Positions 15,415 to 21,730 of a stretch of DNA of 21,730 nt are shown piece by piece. This stretch comes from an uncultured Streptococcus sp. (GTDB lineage Bacteria > Bacillota > Bacilli > Lactobacillales > Streptococcaceae). The notes under the pieces are model-generated. The model did not search any database and was not told the origin of the DNA. It saw only the letters and a list, made by a program, of their open reading frames with translations. The number at the start of each line of letters is the position of its first letter. Position 1 is the first letter of the stretch. The stretch is taken from contig CAAEFF010000111.1 in NCBI GenBank assembly GCA_900755085.1, forward strand, positions 1 through 21,730, written 5' to 3'. The translations under genes were made by a program, and so were the position numbers.

Positions 15415-15426
15415 GAGTGCTATAGT
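15398..15426 (+). promoter_or_regulatory. Promoter of the GH31 gene
   Basis: TTGACA (15398-15403), a 17-bp spacer, and TATAGT (15421-15426). The predicted start point is about 15432-15434, giving a leader of about 76 nt that contains a small GGGCAT/ATGCCC hairpin (15471-15486) before the AGGAGG site (15496-15501). Confidence 0.82.
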
Positions 15427-15430
15427 AAAA

Positions 15431-15446
15431 ACGTAAACGCTTACGT
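15431..15446. promoter_or_regulatory. cre-like / LacI-family operator at the GH31 start point
   Basis: ACGTAAACGCTTACGT has perfect 6-bp outer arms and the central CG of LacI/CcpA operators. Against WTGNNARCGNWWWCAW it differs only at positions 2 and 15, symmetrically. It covers the predicted transcription start, a repressing position. CcpA (catabolite repression) or a dedicated LacI-family sugar repressor could bind; the sequence does not separate the two. Confidence 0.72.
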
Positions 15447-15509
15447 AGTGAGGAGAAGCAGATAAAAAGCGGGCATTCAGATGCCCCATAAAAAGAGGAG
15501 GAAAGACAA

Positions 15510-17741
15510 ATGGCAGGATCAGTGATACAGGGAGAGAACTACCGAATCTCCGTATTAACAGAATCTTTGGTGCGCTTGGAATACTCAGAGGATGGTGTTT
15601 TTGAGGATGGTCAGACGCAAGTTGTGCAAAATCGTGATTTTGGACCTGTAGCCTGTGAGGTCGTAGAGACAGAAGAGGTCCTCGATCTGCATACGGAGCA
15701 TCTCCACCTCCATTTTGAAAAGGGACCTTTTACACCGGATCGGCTTTTTATCGAGCTCAAGGGTCAGTATGCAGTCTATGGTAGCCGGTGGCACTATGGA
15801 GATCAGCCTGAGACCTTGAAAGGGACCAGTCGGACGCTTGACGAGGTCGATGGAGCTATGGAGTTGGAAGATGGGATCTTGAGCAAGGCCGGCTATGCTC
15901 TTTTGGACGATTCCAATTCCTACTTGTATGATGTCGAAAGCGGATTTAGAGCACGGCCATGTCCAGAAGTGGACCTGTATTTCTTCGGTTATGGGCGCGA
16001 TTATCTAGGGGCCTTGAAAGATTTTTACCATCTGACGGGACAACCACCCCTCTTGCCACGTTATGCTCTGGGAAACTGGTGGAGTCGGTATTGGCCTTAT
16101 ACCAGTCAGGAGTACACAGATTTGATGGATCGTTTCAAGGCTGAAGGGGTGCCTTTGGCTGTCAGTGTGATCGATATGGACTGGCACAAGACAGCGATTC
16201 CTGCTCGCTTTGGAAGTGGTTGGACGGGCTATAGTTGGAACCGGGACTTGATTCCTGATCCAGCTGCCTTCTTACATGGTCTTCATGAGCGTGGTTTAAA
16301 GGTGACCTTAAATGTCCACCCGGCAGATGGCATTCGCGCCTTCGAAGATGCTTACCCTATGGTCGCAAAACGCTTGGGATTAGATGCGAAAAAAGAAGAA
16401 GCGGCTAGCTTTGACTTTTACAGTCCAGCCTTTCGCGAAGCCTATTTCGAAGATGTCCACCATCCCTTGGAAGATCAAGGAGTGGACTTTTGGTGGATTG
16501 ATTGGCAGCAAGGTAGTCATGGCAGGATGGATCCCCTTTGGTTGTTAAATCACTATCATTATCTAGACAATTGTCGAAAAGGCCAAGCTGGTCTCATCTT
16601 ATCGCGTTATGGGGGTCCTGGCAGCCACCGGTATCCGATCGGTTTTTCAGGGGATACCATTGTGACTTGGGAATCCCTAGCCTTTCAACCCTATTTTACC
16701 AGCACAGCTTCAAATATCGGTTATACGTGGTGGAGTCACGATATTGGTGGCCATATGCGGGGTTACTATGATGAAGATTTGGCTCTTCGCTGGTTGCAAT
16801 TTGGGGTCTTTAGCCCGATCAATCGTCTCCATAGTTCTTGTAATGCCTTTAACAGCAAGGAACCGTGGTTTTACTCGTCTGAGACCTGTCGCTGGATGAA
16901 GCGATATTTGCGCCTGCGTCACAGCTTACTGCCTTATCTTTACACCATGAATGTGACGACGCATGAAGAAGGACTGCCTTTGATTCAGCCCCTCTATTAC
17001 CATTACCCAAATGAAGAAGAGGCTTATGAAGCTAAAAATCAATATTTCTTTGGTAGTGAACTCATGGTGGCCCCAATTACAGAGGCTCTGGATCCTGTCT
17101 ATCATAGTGCTTCTGTGAGTGTTTGGTTCCCAGACGGAGTTTGGTATGATTTCTTCCATGATTGGAGATACGAAGGAAAAGGCAAGCTTACAGTCTTTAG
17201 AGCTAGTCAGGATATTCCGGTCTTTGCGCGTGCAGGAGCCATCATCCCTATGGATGCACAACCGCAGACAGGGATAGAGCTCCCAGAAATGCTGGACTGG
17301 CACCTTTTCCCAGGTGACAATCGTTCCTTCGTACTCGTTGAAGGAGAAGGAGATAACAGGGTTGAAACCCGCTTAACTGTCAATTGGGATGAAAGAAAGA
17401 TTAGGCTGGATTTAACAGGTGATCGAACGCTGCTTCCTGAAAAGAGACAGCACCGGTTCTTCCTCCATACCTTAGAGACAACCCCTATCTTAGTGGACAA
17501 TCACAGTCAGGAGATTGCGATGGGTGAGCTGCAATCGCGTCCTACTGCAAAAGAAGATCGGATGTTTGAGCTATTGAAATCTGCCAACCTGGCCTACGAT
17601 AGGAAGAATGAATTATTTGCGGCTTGTTCAACAGCCAAGGATTGGAAACAGTTGATGAAGATCATTACACCTTTAGAGGAAGGTTTGCGTCAACGTCTCT
17701 TTGAAGTGATTTATTCCAGTGAAGAGAATGAAGACTTGTAA
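15510..17741 (+). CDS. Glycoside hydrolase family 31 (alpha-glycosidase)
   Basis: This 743-residue protein has no signal peptide and is likely cytosolic. It has the GH31 layout: an N-terminal beta-sandwich (to about 175), a TIM barrel (about 180-500) and C-terminal beta domains. The predicted nucleophile is D331 in WWIDWQQG, and the acid/base is D382 in GFSGDTIVTW. The SVIDMDWH strand (219-226) and HDIGG block are also typical. The usual W-x-D-x-N-E around the nucleophile is replaced by WIDWQQ, so substrate specificity may differ from standard alpha-glucosidases or alpha-xylosidases. The ATG has an AGGAGG site 8 nt upstream. The gene has its own cre-like-controlled promoter and stands upstream of dexB, implying a role in intracellular use of alpha-linked oligosaccharides (inference). 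Confidence 0.88.
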   Translation: MAGSVIQGENYRISVLTESLVRLEYSEDGVFEDGQTQVVQNRDFGPVACEVVETEEVLDLHTEHLHLHFEKGPFTPDRLFIELKGQYAVYGSRWHYGDQPETLKGTSRTLDEVDGAMELEDGILSKAGYALLDDSNSYLYDVESGFRARPCPEVDLYFFGYGRDYLGALKDFYHLTGQPPLLPRYALGNWWSRYWPYTSQEYTDLMDRFKAEGVPLAVSVIDMDWHKTAIPARFGSGWTGYSWNRDLIPDPAAFLHGLHERGLKVTLNVHPADGIRAFEDAYPMVAKRLGLDAKKEEAASFDFYSPAFREAYFEDVHHPLEDQGVDFWWIDWQQGSHGRMDPLWLLNHYHYLDNCRKGQAGLILSRYGGPGSHRYPIGFSGDTIVTWESLAFQPYFTSTASNIGYTWWSHDIGGHMRGYYDEDLALRWLQFGVFSPINRLHSSCNAFNSKEPWFYSSETCRWMKRYLRLRHSLLPYLYTMNVTTHEEGLPLIQPLYYHYPNEEEAYEAKNQYFFGSELMVAPITEALDPVYHSASVSVWFPDGVWYDFFHDWRYEGKGKLTVFRASQDIPVFARAGAIIPMDAQPQTGIELPEMLDWHLFPGDNRSFVLVEGEGDNRVETRLTVNWDERKIRLDLTGDRTLLPEKRQHRFFLHTLETTPILVDNHSQEIAMGELQSRPTAKEDRMFELLKSANLAYDRKNELFAACSTAKDWKQLMKIITPLEEGLRQRLFEVIYSSEENEDL

Positions 17742-17745
17742 ATTC

Positions 17746-17774
17746 TTGCAATTTCACCCCTATTTTTGTATGAT
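17746..17774 (+). promoter_or_regulatory. Promoter of dexB
   Basis: TTGCAA (17746-17751) and TATGAT (17769-17774) are separated by 17 bp, starting 5 nt after the GH31 stop. DexB can thus be made independently of the GH31 gene. No cre-like site accompanies it. The AAAGGAGAAG ribosome site precedes the ATG at 17810. Confidence 0.82.
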
Positions 17775-17809
17775 GAAAGTGATTTCACAATCATAAAGGA
17801 GAAGAAAAA

Positions 17810-19417
17810 ATGGAACAAAAATGGTGGCATAATGCCGTAATTTACCAAGTTTATCCAAAGAGTTTCAAGGATAGTAATGGCGATGGCATCGGGGATCTCA
17901 AGGGGATCACGAGCAAGCTAGACTACTTGGAAAAATTAGGGATTACAGCGATCTGGCTCTCACCAGTCTACAAGAGTCCCATGGATGATAACGGCTATGA
18001 CATCTCGGATTACGAGGATATTGCCTCCATCTTTGGTAGCATGGAAGATATGGAAGAATTGATCGCAGAAGGCCATAAACGCAAGATCAAAATCATTATG
18101 GACTTGGTAGTCAACCATACCTCTGATGAGCATGCTTGGTTTATCGAAGCACGTGAAAATCCAGACAGTCCAAAGCGGGATTTCTATATTTGGCGGGATG
18201 AGCCCAATGGCATTATTTCTGCTTTTAGTGGCTCTGCTTGGGAATTTGATGAAGCATCAGGCCAATACTACCTGCATAACTTCAGTAAGAAGCAACCAGA
18301 CCTCAACTGGGAAAACGAGGAGCTTCGTCATCAGATCTATGACATGATGAATTTCTGGATTGACAAGGGAATTGGTGGCTTCCGTATGGATGTCATCGAT
18401 ATGATCGGTAAGATCCCAGATCAGGAAATCATCAGCAATGGTCCCATGCTCCATCCTTATTTGAAGGAAATGAATCAAGCTACCTTTGGCGATAAGGATC
18501 TGCTCACCGTGGGAGAAACTTGGGGGGCGACTCCAGAGATTGCCAAGCAATATTCCAATCCAAAAAATCAAGAATTGTCCATGGTCTTCCAATTTGAACA
18601 CATTGGTCTTCAATACCAACCGGGTCAACCAAAATGGCACTACGCTAAGGAATTGGATGTGCCAAAATTGAAAGAAATTTTCACCAAGTGGCAGACGGAA
18701 TTAGGAAAAGACGAAGGCTGGAATTCCCTCTTTTGGAACAACCACGATCTCCCACGGATTGTGTCAACTTGGGGGGATGATGGCGACTACCGTGTCAAAT
18801 CTGCCAAGGCTTTAGCAATTCTGCTTCACTTGATGAAGGGGACTCCGTATATCTATCAAGGGGAAGAAATCGGGATGACCAATCATCCATTTAAGACCCT
18901 CGAGGATGTAGAAGATATCGAGTCAATCAACTATGCCCATGAAGCTTTAGAAAAAGGAGTGCCACTCGAAGTGATCATGGATCAGATCCGCCATATTGGT
19001 CGGGACAATGCACGGACACCGATGCAGTGGAATGATGAAGCAGAAGCTGGCTTTACGACAGGTCAACCATGGCTTGCGGTCAACCCAAACTACAAAGAGA
19101 TCAATGTCGAGGCTGCTCTAGCAGATCCAGACTCCATTTTCTATACCTACCAAGCTCTGGTGGCCTTGAGAAAAGAGCATCCTTGGCTTGTGACGGCTGA
19201 TTATGAATTGGTGGACGCGGTAGACAAGATTTTTGCTTACAAGCGGGTAGAAAGAGAGCAAGCCTACCTCGTCGTTGTCAATCTCTCAAGTCAAGAGCAA
19301 GACTTACCGCTTGTCAATGGAGTTGAAGAGGTTCTCATTGCCAATACCAAGGTGGAGCAAGTCCTAGAATCGGGCAAGTTAGCCCCTTGGGATGCCTTCT
19401 GTGTCAAATTAGCCTAA
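17810..19417 (+). CDS. dexB: Glucan 1,6-alpha-glucosidase (GH13)
   Basis: This 535-residue cytosolic enzyme should release glucose from the non-reducing ends of alpha-1,6-linked isomaltooligosaccharides derived from dextran. It resembles Streptococcus mutans DexB along its full length, as far as I recall that sequence. The GH13 residues fall where expected: nucleophile D194 (GFRMDVID), acid/base E236 (TVGETW), transition-state Asp D313 (NNHD), with DLVVNHTSDEH at 98-108. The calcium-loop-type DSNGDGIGD is at 21-29 and a C-terminal beta domain follows. It follows the GH31 gene by 68 nt but has its own promoter. Oligo-1,6-glucosidase and trehalose-6-phosphate hydrolase are the closest alternatives; the resemblance to DexB is much stronger. 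Confidence 0.93.
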   Translation: MEQKWWHNAVIYQVYPKSFKDSNGDGIGDLKGITSKLDYLEKLGITAIWLSPVYKSPMDDNGYDISDYEDIASIFGSMEDMEELIAEGHKRKIKIIMDLVVNHTSDEHAWFIEARENPDSPKRDFYIWRDEPNGIISAFSGSAWEFDEASGQYYLHNFSKKQPDLNWENEELRHQIYDMMNFWIDKGIGGFRMDVIDMIGKIPDQEIISNGPMLHPYLKEMNQATFGDKDLLTVGETWGATPEIAKQYSNPKNQELSMVFQFEHIGLQYQPGQPKWHYAKELDVPKLKEIFTKWQTELGKDEGWNSLFWNNHDLPRIVSTWGDDGDYRVKSAKALAILLHLMKGTPYIYQGEEIGMTNHPFKTLEDVEDIESINYAHEALEKGVPLEVIMDQIRHIGRDNARTPMQWNDEAEAGFTTGQPWLAVNPNYKEINVEAALADPDSIFYTYQALVALRKEHPWLVTADYELVDAVDKIFAYKRVEREQAYLVVVNLSSQEQDLPLVNGVEEVLIANTKVEQVLESGKLAPWDAFCVKLA

Positions 19418-19436
19418 TGAAGCAAATGAAAAAATT

Positions 19437-19600
19437 AAGGAACGAACTTCCTTATAAAAGCAGGTCTTTCTTGATAGAGAAGGCCTGTCAGATTGGGAAC
19501 GACGTCATCTAAAAAACTTTCCTTAGGTGAGTTACGGACGTCAGCGAACTTCTACGAAGTTCCAAGACTAATTATTGAGCCTTAGGTCTCAATAATTCTG
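19437..19600. repeat. Hairpin cluster after dexB
   Basis: The cluster contains a small AAGGAA/TTCCTT hairpin (19437-19453), a 27-bp imperfect hairpin unit (19462-19488) repeated at 19746-19772, a GAACTTC-tac-GAAGTTC hairpin near 19545-19561, and a perfect 9-bp stem (19571-19579 with 19588-19596). No gene is visible. The stretch 19501-19574 resembles the minus strand of 15194-15273. Confidence 0.6.
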
Positions 19601-19634
19601 AGTGCTAGAAACACTATTGTTTCTAGCACTTTTC
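19601..19634 (+). terminator. Strong 13-bp terminator hairpin
   Basis: The arms 19601-19613 and 19618-19630 are perfectly complementary over 13 bp with loop CTAT, followed by T-rich bases. It is the most convincing end for dexB transcription, about 185 nt after the stop codon. Confidence 0.8.
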
Positions 19635-19908
19635 TCACGGCGGAAAGTTTCAGTAGATGATAGAATAATTCTAACGAATAAATTTTTATAGAATTTACTA
19701 GATTTATTTGATTTGTAAACAAGAGCAGTTTGTTTATGCTCCCACGGGTCTTTCTTGGTAGAGGAGGCCTGTTTTGCTTTTTAGGGGTTATTCTTCTAGC
19801 AGAATCCGCTCAAAAATGGTTCGGTGATGCATGGGCTATAGGAAATATTTATAAGCAGTCCTAGTTTTTGCTTTTGATCTCTGGTCCCAAGGCCTATTAA
19901 ATCCGTGT
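19635..19908. other. AT-rich spacer upstream of metE
   Basis: No gene is visible. It holds a 7-bp TAAACAA/TTGTTTA stem (19716-19736) and the second copy of the 27-bp hairpin unit (19746-19772), which is followed by a T-rich run and may be a terminator. Short frames here lack coding character. Confidence 0.5.
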
Positions 19909-19925
19909 TATAGTTTTTACCTATA
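19909..19925. promoter_or_regulatory. Candidate MetR box of metE
   Basis: TATAGTTTTTACCTATA is a 17-bp dyad close to the streptococcal MetR/MtaR motif TATAGTTTNAAACTATA as I know it, with two mismatches in the right half. It lies 46 bp upstream of the -10, a typical distance for a LysR-type activator. Confidence 0.62.
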
Positions 19926-19967
19926 TCAAAATTCGTGTAAAAGCAATTATACAAGATGGCTATCTTC

Positions 19968-19976
19968 TGATATGAT
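19968..19976 (+). promoter_or_regulatory. Extended -10 of metE
   Basis: TGATATGAT is an extended -10 about 32 nt before the ATG at 20008. The -35 region is poor, which fits activator dependence. The short leader leaves no room for a methionine riboswitch or T-box. Confidence 0.6.
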
Positions 19977-20007
19977 AGTGTCAATTAGAATTTTTGGAGG
20001 ACACAAC

Positions 20008-21730
20008 ATGTCAACTACAATTATCGGTTTCCCACGTTTGGGTGAATTCCGTGAATTAAAATTTACAACTGAAAAATACTTTAGAAAAGAAATCTCAGCA
20101 GACGAGCTCTTGGCAGCTGCCAAAGACTTGCGTGCTAAACACTGGAACATTGTCAAAGAGCAAGGCATCTCAGAGATTCCTTCAAATGACTTCTCACATT
20201 ACGACAATTTCCTTGATGCAGCCTTCCTTTTCAACGTCGTGCCTGCATCTGTTCAAAACTTGGATTTGACAGACCTTGAACAATACTTTGCTTTGGCGCG
20301 TGGTTACCAAGGTGAAAAAGGGGATGTACGTGCCCTTCCAATGAAAAAATGGTTCAACACGAACTACCATTACATCGTTCCTAAATTTGAAAAAACAACA
20401 GAAGTGAAATTGGCTGGTCACAAGATTTTTGATGAGTACCAAGAAGCTAAAGAATTGGGGATCAACACTCGTCCAGTAGTCGTTGGACCATTCACTTTCC
20501 TTCAATTATCTGACTTTGAAGATGGTGTGAAAGATGAGGACTTCGTCGACAGCTTGGTTGCTGCTTACCAAGAAGTCTTTGCCAAATTGGCTGAGCTTGG
20601 TGCGACTCGTATTCAACTCGATGAGCCAGCTCTTGTCAAAGATTTGTCAGCTGAAGAAAAAGCTCTCTTCTTGAACCTCTACAACAAACTCTTGGCTGAC
20701 AAGAAAGGTCTTGAAGTCTTGATCCAAACTTACTTTGGTGATGTTCGTGATGTCTACAATGAACTCGTGAACTTGCCAGTAGATGGTATTGGTCTGGACT
20801 TTGTTGAAGGGAAGAAAACACTTGAACTCGTTAAAGGTGGATTCCCAGCTGACAAGACTCTCTATGCTGGTATTGTGAATGGGAAAAATATCTGGCGCAA
20901 CAACTATGAAAAGAGCTTGGAAATCTTGGATCAAGTTCCAGCTGAAAAGGTTGTCTTGACGACTTCATGTTCTCTTCTTCATGTACCATTTACAACAGCT
21001 AATGAAGATTTTGAGCCAGCAATCTTGAACCACTTTGCCTTTGCAGTTGAAAAATTGGGTGAATTGCGTGACTTGGATGCTATCCGCAACGGCCAAGGTG
21101 CAGAAGCTCTTGCTGCCAACAAAGAACTCTTTGCGACAGAACGTGTCGGAGCAAATGCGGAACTTCATGCTCGCATCGCAGCGTTGACAGAAGCAGACTA
21201 CACTCGTTTGCCAGCTTTCGCAGAACGGGAAGAAATCCAAAAAGAAGCCTTCAAGCTTCCAGCTCTTCCAACAACAACTATCGGTTCCTTCCCTCAAACG
21301 AAAGAAGTACGTGCCAAACGTTTGGCTTTCCGTAAGGGTGAATTGTCACAAGAAGAATACGATGCCTTCCTTGCTAAAACGATCGACGAATGGATCAAAT
21401 GGCAAGAAGAAGTTGGCTTTGACGTGCTTGTACACGGTGAGTTTGAACGGAACGACATGGTGGAGTACTTCGGTCAAAACTTGTCTGGTTACCTCTTCTC
21501 TAAGAATGGTTGGGTCCAATCATACGGTATGCGTGGGGTGAAACCACCAATCATCTGGGGTGATGTCACTCGTCTCAACCCTATCACTGTGAAATGGTCT
21601 AGCTACGCACAAAGCCGTACAAACAAACCTGTTAAGGGTATGTTGACTGGACCGGTTACCATCCTTAACTGGTCATTCCCACGTGAAGACATCTCTATCA
21701 AGGATTCTACTCTTCAGATTGCTCTTGCCA
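20008..21730 (+). CDS. metE: Cobalamin-independent methionine synthase, 5' part
   Basis: This frame is open from the ATG to the window edge, giving 574 residues of an enzyme normally about 750 long. MetE transfers the methyl group from 5-methyltetrahydrofolate (polyglutamate) to homocysteine, the last step of methionine synthesis. The N-terminal barrel starts with TTIIGFPRLGEFRELK. Further on are DEPALVKD and TYFGDVRD, and the C-terminal barrel begins near TTIGSFPQTKEVR, followed by VHGEFERNDMVEYFG. The catalytic zinc ligands lie in the missing part and cannot be checked. GGAGG (19996-20000) precedes the ATG. Upstream, a MetR-type box and extended -10 suggest activation when methionine is short. 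In many streptococci metF follows; that would be outside this window. Confidence 0.96.
   Translation, partial: MSTTIIGFPRLGEFRELKFTTEKYFRKEISADELLAAAKDLRAKHWNIVKEQGISEIPSNDFSHYDNFLDAAFLFNVVPASVQNLDLTDLEQYFALARGYQGEKGDVRALPMKKWFNTNYHYIVPKFEKTTEVKLAGHKIFDEYQEAKELGINTRPVVVGPFTFLQLSDFEDGVKDEDFVDSLVAAYQEVFAKLAELGATRIQLDEPALVKDLSAEEKALFLNLYNKLLADKKGLEVLIQTYFGDVRDVYNELVNLPVDGIGLDFVEGKKTLELVKGGFPADKTLYAGIVNGKNIWRNNYEKSLEILDQVPAEKVVLTTSCSLLHVPFTTANEDFEPAILNHFAFAVEKLGELRDLDAIRNGQGAEALAANKELFATERVGANAELHARIAALTEADYTRLPAFAEREEIQKEAFKLPALPTTTIGSFPQTKEVRAKRLAFRKGELSQEEYDAFLAKTIDEWIKWQEEVGFDVLVHGEFERNDMVEYFGQNLSGYLFSKNGWVQSYGMRGVKPPIIWGDVTRLNPITVKWSSYAQSRTNKPVKGMLTGPVTILNWSFPREDISIKDSTLQIALA

Noticed and set aside
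15481..15525. A 14-codon leader peptide (ATG in the GH31 leader) overlapping the GH31 start
   Set aside because: No ribosome site at a workable distance, and the ATG is inside a small hairpin; the composition is just the purine-rich ribosome-site region read in another frame.
19437..19772. CRISPR-like array of short repeats
   Set aside because: The repeated units are few, differ in spacing, are hairpins of different kinds, and have no regular spacers or nearby cas genes.

Overview
The window looks like chromosomal DNA of a Streptococcus, probably an oral mitis/sanguinis-type species. The grounds are a DexB-type glucan 1,6-alpha-glucosidase, a MetE preceded by a MetR-type box, an LPXTG wall protein, compact gene packing with strong AGGAGG ribosome sites, and GTGGGAC-type intergenic hairpin repeats. 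The species call is inference; the genus call is fairly secure.

Layout. 1-2275: a zinc alcohol dehydrogenase (+) and an LtrA-family membrane protein (-) converge on a perfect 16-bp bidirectional terminator. 2276-5177: a relic of an AraC-type regulator is followed by a self-contained ABC-2 exporter/TetR cassette. Its promoter carries two 16-bp palindromic operators that are reverse complements of each other, and its ATPase gene has an ochre stop in place of the Walker A serine. 5186-7900 (-): a large DExH helicase with a very hydrophobic, membrane-like segment near its C-terminus. 8056-9480 (-): a secreted von Willebrand A-domain protein with an LPNTG sorting signal, best started at a TTG codon. 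9752-11317 (-): a DeoR-type regulator and a Cof-type HAD phosphatase in one operon. 11495-14914 (+): a maltose-type O-acetyltransferase and a nucleoside phosphorylase with overlapping stop and start codons, then the KtrB/KtrA potassium uptake pair. 14915-15509: a hairpin-rich repeat region ending in a GH31 promoter with a cre-like operator. 15510-19417 (+): a GH31 glycosidase and DexB. 19418-20007: a second hairpin-rich spacer with a MetR-type box. 20008-end: metE, cut by the window edge.

How they fit together. Most of the window is ordinary core and near-core streptococcal metabolism: intracellular alpha-glucoside breakdown (GH31, DexB), potassium homeostasis (Ktr), methionine synthesis (MetE) and sugar-phosphate housekeeping (DeoR/HAD). 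The parts worth a second look are the broken exporter cassette, the membrane-tethered helicase, the cre-like site on the GH31 start point, and two related intergenic elements in opposite orientation. I see no CRISPR array, tRNA, rRNA, transposase or phage gene, and no convincing new multi-gene system.
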